Source: Clostridia bacterium (GTDB lineage: Bacteria; Bacillota; Clostridia; Oscillospirales; CAG-272). Taken from it: a DNA stretch of 60,960 nucleotides. Within the stretch, counting starts at the first letter, position 1, and every line of letters starts with the position of its first letter. Below, piece by piece: positions 8,585 to 16,850 of the stretch. The position numbers were made by a program, and so were the translations under genes. The stretch is taken from the NCBI GenBank assembly GCA_017456985.1, contig JAFTIH010000013.1, positions 1 through 60,960 on the forward strand, in the 5' to 3' direction. Below the pieces are notes generated by a model. The model had not been told where the DNA came from, ran no database searches, and saw nothing but the letters and a program-made list of their open reading frames with translations.

Positions 8585-9136
8585 TTATTTGTCGAGCGCA
8601 CAGCGCAGCTTGCTTTGCATCCGAAAAATCGCGTTGCTGACCGATTTTTCGCTTTTGCCCAGCCGCGCGGCGATCGCCGCAGGGCGCTCTCCCAAAACGT
8701 AATGCTCAAAGACCGAGCGCTCGTAGGGGGATAACACCCCATCGATCTTTTTTTGCAGGCGCGCCAGCGCTTCCGCCTCGATCAGCGTACCGATGGGATC
8801 TGTGTCATCTACGATCAGAAGCTCATCGAGCGTCTTGGGAGAAAGGCTTTGTGCCTGTGCGTGGTGACGGCGCAGATACGATACGATCGCATTGCGTACG
8901 CAAACGCGTGCATAAAGACCGAAGGTCACACCGTGATCGGGCTTATAGGTGCAGGCGGCGTGGTACAGCGCAAGGCGCGCCTCCTGCCGTTGCTCCTCCT
9001 CATCCAAGGAAGGGACGGACGAGCGGCAAACAAGACTTTCCATCATCGGGTGGAACGCATCTGCCAGTGCACAAAACGCCTCGTCTTCGCCCGCGCGAAC
9101 ACGCCCAAGCAATTCCTGCACCTTCGTTTGCTCCAT
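8585..9136 (-). CDS. Sigma-70 family RNA polymerase sigma factor (SigH/ECF-like)
   Basis: The protein has 183 residues. A region-2-like part (EQRQEARLALYHAACTYKPD, then GLYARVCVRNAIVSYLRR) is followed by a region-4 helix-turn-helix (LSPYERSVFEHYVLGERPAAIAARLGKS). The order and length match SigH-like or small sigma-70 factors of Clostridia rather than the primary sigma factor; the missing regions 1 and 3 support this. The start at 9136 has GGAG 6 bases upstream; ATG 9148 and TTG 9169 are alternatives without better sites. A role in the sporulation transition is possible but not shown. Confidence 0.75.
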   Translation of the reverse strand: MEQTKVQELLGRVRAGEDEAFCALADAFHPMMESLVCRSSVPSLDEEEQRQEARLALYHAACTYKPDHGVTFGLYARVCVRNAIVSYLRRHHAQAQSLSPKTLDELLIVDDTDPIGTLIEAEALARLQKKIDGVLSPYERSVFEHYVLGERPAAIAARLGKSEKSVSNAIFRMQSKLRCALDK

Positions 9137-9186
9137 ACGGCTCTCCATACCTTGAATCGGGAAACCCAATTACAGTGATTAATTTT

Positions 9187-9214
9187 ATTATAACATTTCT
9201 TTTTCGTTTGTCAA
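9187..9214 (-). promoter_or_regulatory. Promoter of the sigma-factor gene
   Basis: Minus-strand -35 TTGACA (9209-9214) and -10 TATAAT (9187-9192) have a 16-base spacer, about 50 bases before the chosen start codon. Both boxes match consensus. Confidence 0.7.
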
Positions 9215-9271
9215 GTGGTTATTAAAAAAAAATTTACTTTTTTTGTGCAAGGCGACTATTTTTAGCAAATA

Positions 9272-9832
9272 TCAACCCATATAATAGGCAATCTTTCCCG
9301 TCATTACGGAAAGCACGCCGCGGCAGACTTCGTCGGGATGCTCGGTGAAGTGCTTGACGATCGCCTTCGCTTCCCCCTCGGAGGACACGGTAAGGCGGTT
9401 ATAAAGCAATTCCCCCGTGCGGTCCGTAATTCTGCACTCCACGGTGTAAACGCCATCCTTCGTTTTTTGAATATCCGTGTGGAGCTTGGCGCCGCGCAGA
9501 TGGAGCGACAGATGCTTCATCGCGGACAAGCGACTGCGCTCGCGGATGGAGTCGTGAAGCGTCCCCTGCAATTCGGATGCGACCATATGTCCAAGCGGAG
9601 AAACGACGTAAACGGTTTCCCCCTCGTCCTCGTAGGCGATGAGGTGTCCTTTTTCCACAAGCTCCGAGAAGCATTCGGCAAAATCAAAACGACCGACGAT
9701 GCGGTTTTCGCTCACGATGTCGCTGATCATCGTCTGGCTCAAGGGGTATTTTAATTCGTCCAAAAGAAAAAGAATAAACACCTTGATGTCGATCTTATCG
9801 CTCATTACGCCGTCATAAGGAAATTTGTCCAC
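9272..9832 (-). CDS. DUF4364 family protein
   Basis: The protein has 186 residues. Its first 60 residues read as a winged-helix-like domain (KVFILFLLDELKYPLSQTMI, then FDFAECFSELVEKGHLIAY), followed by an alpha/beta C-terminal part, which is the DUF4364 layout. A GTG start at 9832 is chosen because AAAGGAG lies 8 bases upstream; that AAAGGAG itself falls inside the in-frame ATG at 9850, which is therefore unlikely. The fold suggests DNA binding, but no target is known. Confidence 0.75.
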   Translation of the reverse strand: MDKFPYDGVMSDKIDIKVFILFLLDELKYPLSQTMISDIVSENRIVGRFDFAECFSELVEKGHLIAYEDEGETVYVVSPLGHMVASELQGTLHDSIRERSRLSAMKHLSLHLRGAKLHTDIQKTKDGVYTVECRITDRTGELLYNRLTVSSEGEAKAIVKHFTEHPDEVCRGVLSVMTGKIAYYMG

Positions 9833-9922
9833 GGTCGGGGCTCCTTTCATTCTCTTGTTTTTTGCTGGCAAAAACGCGCCTACGGGGTTGAAAAGGGGTA
9901 GCGGACGCTACCCCTTTCGTGA

Positions 9923-11782
9923 TCATCTCAGTCTTGCCGTGGTGAACACAGGGTTGCCGTAACCGTCGAAGTCAAGGCTACCGATGCTCTCCACCAAGTA
10001 GTAGTTCTGGTTATAAACGATAGGAATAATAGGCATCTTGGAAAGGAGGTATGCCTCAGCCTCGTGCAGAATTTCCGCTCTCTTTTCGAGATCCGCTTCT
10101 GCAAGCGCGCGATCGATGATGGCATCGTACGCTGCATCCGAGAAGCCCGAGCAGTGGAGCTTGGGCGTGGTAACGGAAACGCCGCTCTCATCGAAGGAAT
10201 AGGACACGCCGTTACCGTTGAGCTTGGTGGTGAAGCCGCAAAGCGCGGTCAAGGCGTTGGTGGAATACATATTGTAGTCAAGACCAAGCACGTCAAACTG
10301 ACCCGATGCATACGCCGCTTGGATACCGTCGTCATACACGGTGACCTCGCTACCGACGGTCACGACGCGGCCGCCGTTGATCTTATCCGACGCGTAGACC
10401 GACTTGTCGATGGTGACGGAGGAAACGAGGACGTTGAATCCGAGCGAGCCCCACTGCTTTGCAACGTGCTGTGCGATGAACATTTCCTCGGGGGTGTCGC
10501 GCACGGTCAGCTTGATCAGGCGCTGGTTCTGAGGAATGGTGATGCCAGCCATCAGCGCTTGCGCTTCTTCCATCTTTGCCTCGGCGACGATCAGACTCTC
10601 AGCCTCGGAGCGGAAGGAGGTCTTCTGCTTGCCCGCATTCCATACGGCGGGAGAAATGAAGCCGTCTGCCGCCTTGGCAAAAACGAGCTCCTCTGCGAGG
10701 TAGTTGCGGTCGATCACCAAAGAAAGAGCCTTGCGGACGTTTTCGTTTTTGAAGATCTCCTTCTCGGTGTTGAAGATGAAGGTGTAGGTAGAGAACGCGT
10801 CGTAAATATCCATATCGTCAAGATATGCTTCGCGCGTTGCCTTGTCGAGAGGAAGCGCACCGACGCAGAAGACCGCATCCTCAGCAACCTCTGCAAGGTC
10901 ACCGAGATTGTCGAGCTTGTTCTGCAAAAACGCGTTCATATCAGCATATTTCTCGTAGAAGTTTTCGTCCGTCCAGAAGCTCTTGATCTGGGAGGGGACG
11001 ACCTCGTCCGTCTTATTGCCCTCCTCGGGTTCCTCGACGTGGTAGTATTCATTTCTCTGGAGCGTGAACTCACCCGTGCTCTTACTCCAGTTGCGGATCG
11101 CGAACGGACCGTTGGTTGCGATGTAGGAAGAGCGCTTTGCCCAGAAGGATTCGCCGGGGTCACCCTCAACGACCTTGTTCTCACGCAAAGGAACGAGGGC
11201 GATGGAGGTCAGGTTACGAAGGAAGGCGTCGTAGTCGATCTTGCCCTCAAAGGTGATGATGAGGGAGTCCTTGTTCGCTTCCAAACCGAGGTCGTTGCGG
11301 GACACGATCTGTCCAAGGCTCTCTGCCTCGGCACCGTAGCTGTCCTGCTTGACTGCCTTAGCGTTCTTGATGTCGTAGAGAAGGGGCGCCGCCTGACAAG
11401 CAAAGCCGGGGTCGAGAATACGCGTCCACGCGAAGTAAACGTCGTCGGCGGTGACGCGCGTCTTACCGTCGTTCCAATACGTTTCCTTCAAGGTGATCTC
11501 CATCTGATAGAGATCGCGCTCCTCGTCCTCGATGATCTCATAGCTCTCTGCCAAGCCGTACGTAACGTCGCCATCCTCATCGAGCAAAAACAGGGGCTCG
11601 AAGATCAGACTCATCACACGGCTGACATTGTCGTCAACGAAGGCAAGCGCCGGGTCAAAGTCGTAGATCTGGTCGCCAAGATAAATGCGGATCTCCGCAT
11701 CCTTCTTGCCGCAACCGGCTAACGTTCCCATCGCTCCGAAAAGCATCGAAACGGCAAGGATCAAGCAAAGAATTTTTTTCAT
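9923..11782 (-). CDS. Peptide-type ABC transporter substrate-binding lipoprotein (SBP family 5)
   Basis: The protein has 619 residues. A lipoprotein signal (MKKILCLILAVSMLFGAMG, then lipobox LAGC with Cys at about 24) is followed by a full-length family-5 binding domain: FDPALAFVDDN, LTLKETYWNDGKTRVTADDV-type segment, and NVRKALSLVIDRNYLAEEL. Such proteins bind oligopeptides, or sometimes sugars or metals, for an Opp/Dpp permease. No permease or ATPase is next to it, so it is an orphan here. The start at 11782 follows GAAGGAG at 7 bases. Confidence 0.88.
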   Translation of the reverse strand: MKKILCLILAVSMLFGAMGTLAGCGKKDAEIRIYLGDQIYDFDPALAFVDDNVSRVMSLIFEPLFLLDEDGDVTYGLAESYEIIEDEERDLYQMEITLKETYWNDGKTRVTADDVYFAWTRILDPGFACQAAPLLYDIKNAKAVKQDSYGAEAESLGQIVSRNDLGLEANKDSLIITFEGKIDYDAFLRNLTSIALVPLRENKVVEGDPGESFWAKRSSYIATNGPFAIRNWSKSTGEFTLQRNEYYHVEEPEEGNKTDEVVPSQIKSFWTDENFYEKYADMNAFLQNKLDNLGDLAEVAEDAVFCVGALPLDKATREAYLDDMDIYDAFSTYTFIFNTEKEIFKNENVRKALSLVIDRNYLAEELVFAKAADGFISPAVWNAGKQKTSFRSEAESLIVAEAKMEEAQALMAGITIPQNQRLIKLTVRDTPEEMFIAQHVAKQWGSLGFNVLVSSVTIDKSVYASDKINGGRVVTVGSEVTVYDDGIQAAYASGQFDVLGLDYNMYSTNALTALCGFTTKLNGNGVSYSFDESGVSVTTPKLHCSGFSDAAYDAIIDRALAEADLEKRAEILHEAEAYLLSKMPIIPIVYNQNYYLVESIGSLDFDGYGNPVFTTARLR

Positions 11783-11798
11783 TGTATTTTTCTCCTTC

Positions 11799-11856
11799 AA
11801 TATCGAGACGATATTCTAACAGAATAGATTATAGCACAAAGTTTTATTATATGCAA
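11799..11856 (-). promoter_or_regulatory. Promoter and palindrome before the SBP lipoprotein gene
   Basis: Minus-strand -35 TTGCAT (11851-11856) and -10 TATAAT (11828-11833) with a 17-base spacer. Just downstream is a perfect inverted repeat, AATATCG-N3-CGATATT (11799-11815), directly before the ribosome site; it could be an operator or a small hairpin masking initiation. Confidence 0.6.
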
Positions 11857-12052
11857 CCTTCTTTTCAGTTTTTTAAAAAAGGTTTGGTCAACTGCACAAA
11901 AACTTTTCCCACTTTTTGTGCGGTTTTACCAAGCGTTTTCCGCGTTTTTCGGGCGAACTCCCAGAAAAAGGAAAAGCATTCTCTGCGGGCGTGAATAAGA
12001 GGGGCGATTTGCGCCCAAAATCAAAGAAAAACGAAGGGGGAAATGCAAGGCT

Positions 12053-12901
12053 ATGGCAGAGCAAGGCGTATGGCGTGCGCGACAAAGCGATATGGCGACA
12101 GAGCGCCGTGCCGCAGAAAACGACGGGGACAGCATCCGATGCGAACGGGAATGGGGCGCGTTGCGACTTTGCGCGCTTCGCGTGATGAACGGGGAGAAAA
12201 CGAGGGTGAACGGGAATGCGGCGGGACGCTATTTTTCCGTTTCCTTCCCTGCCCCCGCGCTCCTTTTGCCCGAGGAGGATGCGACGCTGGAAGCGGCGAT
12301 CTGCGACGCCGTTCGCTATTTTTTGCCGCAGGAAGCACGTCGTATTCTCGTGGCAGGACTCGGGAACCGTCGCCTGACGGCAGACGCACTCGGACCGCTC
12401 GCCGCTGACGGCGTGTTGCCAAGCGCCCTGCTTCCCGAGGCTTTGCACGCGGCACTCTCCCCCGATGCGCCGCGCGTATTCGTGATCGCGCCCGACGTGT
12501 TTGCGCAAACGGGGATCGAGAGCATTGCCTTGATCGGGGCGGCGGCATCGCTCGTGCGTGCGGATGCACTCGTGGTGTTTGACGCGCTTGCCGCACGCGA
12601 TCCCGAGCGACTGTTATCCGCCGTGGAGCTGACGGACACGGGGACGGTTCCCGGGAGCGGCGTGAAGAACGCGCGCGGCGCGCTTTGCGAGGGGACGCTC
12701 GGCATTCCCGTTTTGTCGATCGGTGTCCCGACGGTGGTACGCGAGGAGGGAGAATTCCTTCTGATGCGCGCAGCGTCCGAGGAAGGGATCCGTCATCTTG
12801 CCGCGTTGCTCGCGCGCGCGTTCAGCCGCGCTTTAGCAAAAGAGGACGGTGCCGCGTCCCTTCCCATTTTCGAGATGTTTGAACGAAAGGAGAGCGTATG
12901 A
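12053..12901 (+). CDS. gpr: Spore germination protease (GPR)
   Basis: The protein has 282 residues. Family signatures of peptidase A25 are clear: LVAGLGNRRLTADALGP, then DALAARDPERL with DTGTVPGSGV, then TLGIPVLSIGVPTVV. GPR degrades small acid-soluble spore proteins during germination. The N-terminal stretch before about residue 80 does not show the usual RTDLAVE processing region and is rich in Arg and Glu. The start is uncertain: ATG 12053 has only AAGGGGG 13 bases upstream. It overlaps the next gene by ATGA, and it starts the sporulation cluster. Confidence 0.85.
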   Translation: MAEQGVWRARQSDMATERRAAENDGDSIRCEREWGALRLCALRVMNGEKTRVNGNAAGRYFSVSFPAPALLLPEEDATLEAAICDAVRYFLPQEARRILVAGLGNRRLTADALGPLAADGVLPSALLPEALHAALSPDAPRVFVIAPDVFAQTGIESIALIGAAASLVRADALVVFDALAARDPERLLSAVELTDTGTVPGSGVKNARGALCEGTLGIPVLSIGVPTVVREEGEFLLMRAASEEGIRHLAALLARAFSRALAKEDGAASLPIFEMFERKESV

Positions 12902-13230
12902 AGAGCGCGGTTTGTTTTTTCCTTCTTTTTCTTTTAGTCGGGGCACTTTTTCTTGCCCCCGTCTTTATTCGCGTGGAGGAGGGGGATGCGTTTTGCCTCA
13001 CGGTTGCCGCCTGCCCTTACCACGCGCACGGCTCGGTGCGTTTGACGCTTCCGCACCCGCTTTGGGAGGGGCTCCGAACGGTGGGGGATGCGGGAAGGGC
13101 GCTCATCCCCCCCTTTTTACGGGAGCCCCTTTCTCTACCGCTTGGCGCCGCTATGGAGCTGTACGCGCTTTTTGTCGAGGTTTTGCGTGCAGAGCTTGTG
13201 GGATGTGAGGGCGCGCTTCCTTTGTCATAA
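12898..13230 (+). CDS. Unknown small membrane-anchored or secreted protein between gpr and spoIVA
   Basis: The protein has 110 residues. An N-terminal hydrophobic segment (about 4-22) would anchor or export it; the rest is mildly hydrophobic and has Cys at three places (FCLTVAAC and VGCEG). I do not recognise a family. In many Clostridia spoIIP follows gpr; this is far shorter and shows no SpoIIP amidase motifs. ATGA overlap with gpr and 66 bases to spoIVA suggest a sporulation-stage gene expressed with its neighbours. Confidence 0.6.
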   Translation: MKSAVCFFLLFLLVGALFLAPVFIRVEEGDAFCLTVAACPYHAHGSVRLTLPHPLWEGLRTVGDAGRALIPPFLREPLSLPLGAAMELYALFVEVLRAELVGCEGALPLS

Positions 13231-13296
13231 TCGCGCGCGGCGGTGCATAAAGTGGAGTGTCGAAAAATCAGAATGCGAAAGGAAGGGTCAAAAACT

Positions 13297-14775
13297 ATGG
13301 TCAGCACTGCCCTGTATCACGATATTGCCGCACGCACAGGAGGGGACATTTACATCGGTGTCGTCGGTCCCGTGCGGACGGGAAAATCCACCTTTATCAA
13401 ACGGTTTATGGAAACCACCGTTCTGCCCGTCATCCGCAACGAGCAGGACTACCGCCGTGCTAAGGATGAGCTTCCGCAATCCGCCGCCGGCAAGACGGTG
13501 ATGACGGCGGAGCCGAAATTCATTCCCGACGAGGCAGTGGAGATCACGCTGGACGACGGAACGGAAATGCGCATCCGCTTGGTGGACTCGGTGGGCTACA
13601 CCGTCCCCGGGGCGCTCGGGCAGGAGGAAAACGGCGAGGTCCGCCTGATACATACCCCCTGGGCAAAGGAGCCGCTCCCCTTCCCTGAGGCGGCGGAGCT
13701 TGGCACGCGGCGCGTGATGACGGACCACGCAACTGTCGCAGTGCTCGTCACCACGGACGGCTCGTTCGGGGAGATCCCGCGCGCGGATTACGTGGATGCG
13801 GAGGAGCGCGTGGCAAGAGAGCTTGCCGCCTCGGGCGTTCCCTTCGTGATCGTGCTCAACTCCGCGCTCACCGACCGTGAGGAGACAGTGCGCCTTGCGT
13901 ATTCCTTGGAAGAAAAATATAACGCGCCCGTGGCGCTTCTCTCGTGTACCGATATGGACGCCGAGGACATTCGCCATCTTTTTGAGCTTCTGCTTGCGGA
14001 GTTCCCCATCACCGAGCTTTCCTTCCGCCTGCCCGCCTTCTTTTCCGCGCTTCCCGAGGGACACGCGGTGCGTGAGGAGCTTTTGCGGGCGGTGCGGAGC
14101 GTTGCGGACGCCTCAGTGAAGATGGGCGACGTCGGCAAAAGCGCCGTCGCCTTTCCGCCGAGCGAGAGCATCGATTCCATCAGCGTGACGGCTCTGCGCC
14201 CCGATTCGGGCAAGGCGGTGCTCACGGTCACCGAGGCGCCCGGGCTTTCGCTCCGCTTGATGAGCGAGCTTTGCGGTAAGGAGCTTGCCGACGAGGGCGC
14301 GCTGTACCGCCTTCTTGCGGAGTACGCGGAAAAGAACGCCGCATACGAGGCTCTGCGCGAGGCGTTGGAGGCAACCGAGGAAAAGGGCTATGGGATCGTG
14401 ATGCCCCGCCCCGAGGAGCTTCACCTCGAGGAGCCCGTCATCGTCAAGCAGCAAAACGGCTACGGCGTGCGCCTTCGCGCCTCGGCAAAAAGCATTCATA
14501 TGATCCGCGCCCGCATCGAAACGGAGATCTCGCCCACCGTCGGCACCGAGGCGGAGACGGAGGAGTTAGTCAAAAATCTGCTCGCGCAGTTTGAAGAGGA
14601 CCCGCAGGCGATCTGGCATTCGGGGATGTTCGGAAAATCTCTTTACGACCTCGTGGCAGAGGGGCTGAACGCCAAGCTCGCGCATATGCCCGAGGAGGCG
14701 CGCGGCAAGCTTGCCGAAACGCTTGAGCGCATCATCAACGAGGGCGCGGGCGGTCTTATCTGTATTTTACTTTAA
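13297..14775 (+). CDS. spoIVA: Stage IV sporulation protein A, spore coat basement ATPase
   Basis: The protein has 492 residues, the same length as the Bacillus subtilis protein. A Walker A motif GPVRTGKST lies near residue 24 and a switch-like DSVGYTVPGA near 100; the long C-terminal region holds the polymerisation part and ends in the hydrophobic GGLICILL typical of SpoIVA. SpoIVA is a TRAFAC ATPase that polymerises on the forespore surface. The start follows AAAGGAAGGG at about 9 bases; earlier in-frame starts have none. Coding strand and position fit sigma-E control. Confidence 0.95.
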   Translation: MVSTALYHDIAARTGGDIYIGVVGPVRTGKSTFIKRFMETTVLPVIRNEQDYRRAKDELPQSAAGKTVMTAEPKFIPDEAVEITLDDGTEMRIRLVDSVGYTVPGALGQEENGEVRLIHTPWAKEPLPFPEAAELGTRRVMTDHATVAVLVTTDGSFGEIPRADYVDAEERVARELAASGVPFVIVLNSALTDREETVRLAYSLEEKYNAPVALLSCTDMDAEDIRHLFELLLAEFPITELSFRLPAFFSALPEGHAVREELLRAVRSVADASVKMGDVGKSAVAFPPSESIDSISVTALRPDSGKAVLTVTEAPGLSLRLMSELCGKELADEGALYRLLAEYAEKNAAYEALREALEATEEKGYGIVMPRPEELHLEEPVIVKQQNGYGVRLRASAKSIHMIRARIETEISPTVGTEAETEELVKNLLAQFEEDPQAIWHSGMFGKSLYDLVAEGLNAKLAHMPEEARGKLAETLERIINEGAGGLICILL

Positions 14776-14784
14776 GAAAAAAAG

Positions 14785-14825
14785 AAAACCTCTTACAGTG
14801 CTTTGGTGACCGTAAGAGGTTTTTT
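14785..14825 (+). terminator. Terminator after spoIVA, also suited to the convergent gene
   Basis: AAAACCTCTTAC (14785-14796) pairs with GTAAGAGGTTTT (14812-14823), loop of 15 bases, followed by T-run. On the opposite strand the stem is followed by TTTT-rich sequence, so it can serve both directions. Confidence 0.85.
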
Positions 14826-14837
14826 ACGAGCGATGCG

Positions 14838-15359
14838 TCAGGGGCGCTCGCGGAAGATGCGGTTTAGAAACCCGACGAAGATGCGCTCGGTCTCCGACAG
14901 GGGGTGGTCGTTATAGAACACGTAATCGTAGCGGTATTTTTCCACCTCGTCGTCGGCGGCGTTGCCGTAGCTGCCCGTGCGGCGATGAAAGCGCTTGCCG
15001 CCGCGCACGAGAAGCGTGATAGCGCGTCCCTCGGTGGCGTCCACGAATTTCCGGATCTCCGCGCCCTCTCGGATGTGGACGAACATAATCTCGTCCTCGC
15101 CCTCAAGAAACTTTTTATATTCCTCGGTGATCCAGCGCGTGGGGTAATCGTTGTATGCAACGGTGAGTGCTTTTAAGTCCGCAAGAAATTTCCTTGCACG
15201 GTCGGTCTTCTCACCGCCCCAGCCACACGCCGTGGCGATCTCCTTGATGGGGGTGATAGAGGACACGTTTTTGACCTTAAAGTGCTTTGCGGCGAGCGCG
15301 CACAGGGTATCCTTACCGACGCCGCCCGGACCGTTGATGACGAACACGTACTTTTTCAC
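14838..15359 (-). CDS. P-loop kinase-like protein (deoxynucleotide monophosphate kinase type)
   Basis: The protein has 173 residues. A Walker A motif NGPGGVGKDT begins at residue 9, followed by KEIATACGWGGEKTDRARKF and a lid-like region; this plan is that of dNMP-kinase-like P-loop proteins of Clostridia and phages. The specific substrate is not decided by the sequence. It is a single gene with its own promoter at 15389-15417. Confidence 0.7.
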   Translation of the reverse strand: MKKYVFVINGPGGVGKDTLCALAAKHFKVKNVSSITPIKEIATACGWGGEKTDRARKFLADLKALTVAYNDYPTRWITEEYKKFLEGEDEIMFVHIREGAEIRKFVDATEGRAITLLVRGGKRFHRRTGSYGNAADDEVEKYRYDYVFYNDHPLSETERIFVGFLNRIFRERP

Positions 15360-15388
15360 TTGATGCGCTTTCCTTCCCGTTTTTTTCT

Positions 15389-15417
15389 ATTGTAGCGCAA
15401 AAAGCAAAAAAAGTCAA
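15389..15417 (-). promoter_or_regulatory. Promoter of the P-loop kinase-like gene
   Basis: Minus-strand -35 TTGACT (15412-15417) and -10 TACAAT (15389-15394), 17-base spacer. It diverges from the galM promoter 19 bases away. Confidence 0.6.
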
Positions 15418-15435
15418 GGAAAAAGAAAAAAGCGG

Positions 15436-15464
15436 TTGTCTTTTTGCAAAAAAACTGCTATAAT
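15436..15464 (+). promoter_or_regulatory. Promoter of galM
   Basis: -35 TTGTCT (15436-15441), 17-base spacer, -10 TATAAT (15459-15464), 33 bases before the start codon. Confidence 0.6.
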
Positions 15465-15497
15465 GGAAAAAAGAGCAAAAAAAGGACGGTAAAAAAT

Positions 15498-16505
15498 ATG
15501 GCAAACCATCTTTTCGGATACATGCCCGACGGCACTCCCATTGAGGAATACGAGCTTCACAGCGACAAGCTCTGCGTTTCCATCCTCACGCTCGGCGGCA
15601 TTCTGCGCACCCTGAAGGTGAACGAGCGCGACGTCATCGGCGGCTACGACACGCTGGAGGCGTATCTTTACGAGGCGGGCGGCTCGTATCAGGGCGCCAT
15701 TATCGGACGCGTGGGCAACCGTATCGCAAACGGACGCTTTCGTCAGAACGGCAAGCTCTATCGCCTTGCCAAGAACAACGGCAAGCACCACCTGCACGGC
15801 GGCGAGATAGGCTTCAATTTGCGCGTATGGACGGTAGAGGAGGCGGACGACGCACACCTGACCCTCTCGCTCTTCTCTCCCGACGGAGAAGAAGGGTATC
15901 CCTCGAACCTTTTCGTTAAGGTGACCTACACGGTCGAGGGCGATGCCTTAATGCTTGCGTACAACGCAACGTCGGACGGGGACACGCCCATCAATCTGAC
16001 CAACCATACTTATTTTAATCTCGGCGGTCTTGACAGCGGTGACGTGCTGGACTATACGGCACAAATTCACGCGGACACCTATACCGAGGTGGATGCGGAG
16101 CTGATCCCAACGGGCGCGCATCCTGCGGTTGCGGGAACGCCCTTTGATTTCCGTGCGCCCAAGCGTATCGGCGCTGATCTTGGCGACGCGCTTGAGGGCT
16201 ACGACCACAACTTTATTTTTGCGGGCGCACCGATGGGCGAAGTGTGCGGCACGATGCTTCCCCACGTTGCCACCGTTACGGGCAAGGATATGGCGCTTGA
16301 GGTCTATACCGACGCGCCCTGCGCACAATTCTACACGGCGAATTTCCTGTTCGGGCTTCCCGATTTTAAGGGCGGCGTCAAGCGCGAGCGGCGCCACGCC
16401 TTCTGCTTTGAGACCCAACGCGAGCCCGACGGTGTCAATCACGGTGCCGAGCCCCTACACGCGGGTGAACTGTTCCACACGGTGACGGTTTACCGCTTCG
16501 TGTGA
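15498..16505 (+). CDS. galM: Aldose 1-epimerase (galactose mutarotase)
   Basis: The protein has 335 residues. Family motifs are complete: GAIIGRVGNRIANGRF, KHHLHGGEIGFNLRVW, PINLTNHTYFNLGG and the catalytic His/Glu region near FCFETQREPDGVNH. The enzyme interconverts alpha and beta anomers of hexoses, feeding galactose or related sugars to kinases. ATG 15498 follows AAAGGA; longer in-frame starts lie in the promoter. It is monocistronic, with a terminator at 16541-16578. It could serve the sugar locus at 39-59 kb, but it is 23 kb away. Confidence 0.93.
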   Translation: MANHLFGYMPDGTPIEEYELHSDKLCVSILTLGGILRTLKVNERDVIGGYDTLEAYLYEAGGSYQGAIIGRVGNRIANGRFRQNGKLYRLAKNNGKHHLHGGEIGFNLRVWTVEEADDAHLTLSLFSPDGEEGYPSNLFVKVTYTVEGDALMLAYNATSDGDTPINLTNHTYFNLGGLDSGDVLDYTAQIHADTYTEVDAELIPTGAHPAVAGTPFDFRAPKRIGADLGDALEGYDHNFIFAGAPMGEVCGTMLPHVATVTGKDMALEVYTDAPCAQFYTANFLFGLPDFKGGVKRERRHAFCFETQREPDGVNHGAEPLHAGELFHTVTVYRFV

Positions 16506-16540
16506 GCAAAGCGTGACACCGCGTTCAAGAGCAAGCATTA

Positions 16541-16578
16541 AGAAACTGCTTCCTTTTTTCGGAGCAGTTTCTTTTTTT
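16541..16578 (+). terminator. Terminator of galM
   Basis: AGAAACTGCT (16541-16550) pairs with AGCAGTTTCT (16563-16572), followed by seven T. Confidence 0.85.
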
Positions 16579-16599
16579 GAGAAAAATCTGAAAAAAGCC

Positions 16600-16628
16600 T
16601 TGACAAAACCGTTTTCCTCTGCTATAAT
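16600..16628 (+). promoter_or_regulatory. tRNA promoter
   Basis: Perfect -35 TTGACA (16600-16605) and -10 TATAAT (16623-16628) with 17-base spacer, about 30 bases before tRNA-Arg. Confidence 0.88.
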
Positions 16629-16657
16629 ATAGTGCGTTGTCGGGGAATCCCACACAC

Positions 16658-16734
<77 letters not shown>

Positions 16735-16737
16735 TAC

Positions 16738-16815
16738 GGTGGGTGTAGCTCAGTTGGTTAGAGCGTCAGGTTGTGGCCCTGAAGGCCGTGGGTTCGAATC
16801 CCATCATTCACCCCA
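16738..16815 (+). tRNA. tRNA-His (anticodon GTG)
   Basis: Cloverleaf with acceptor GTGGGTG/CATTCAC, the extra 5' G(-1) that marks tRNA-His, D-arm GCTC...GAGC, anticodon loop TTGTGGC with anticodon GTG, T-arm GGTTCGAATCC, and encoded CCA. It lies 3 bases after tRNA-Arg in one transcript. Confidence 0.96.
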
Positions 16816-16816
16816 G

Positions 16817-16847
16817 AAAAAGACGAGCTTTGGCTCGTCTTTTTTTA
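16817..16847 (+). terminator. Terminator of the tRNA pair
   Basis: AAAGACGAGC and GCTCGTCTTT form a 10-bp stem with a 4-base loop, followed by a run of T (ends 16846). Confidence 0.9.
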
Positions 16848-16850
16848 TCC

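Noticed and set aside
10064..11722. About 552-codon antisense open frame over the SBP lipoprotein gene
   Set aside because: Shadow of an obvious lipoprotein gene, with no start signals.
11992..12023. Sigma-G promoter before gpr (TGAATA, 18 bases, CAAAATCA)
   Set aside because: The -10 part is too far from the CATACTA consensus to claim; only the position is suggestive.
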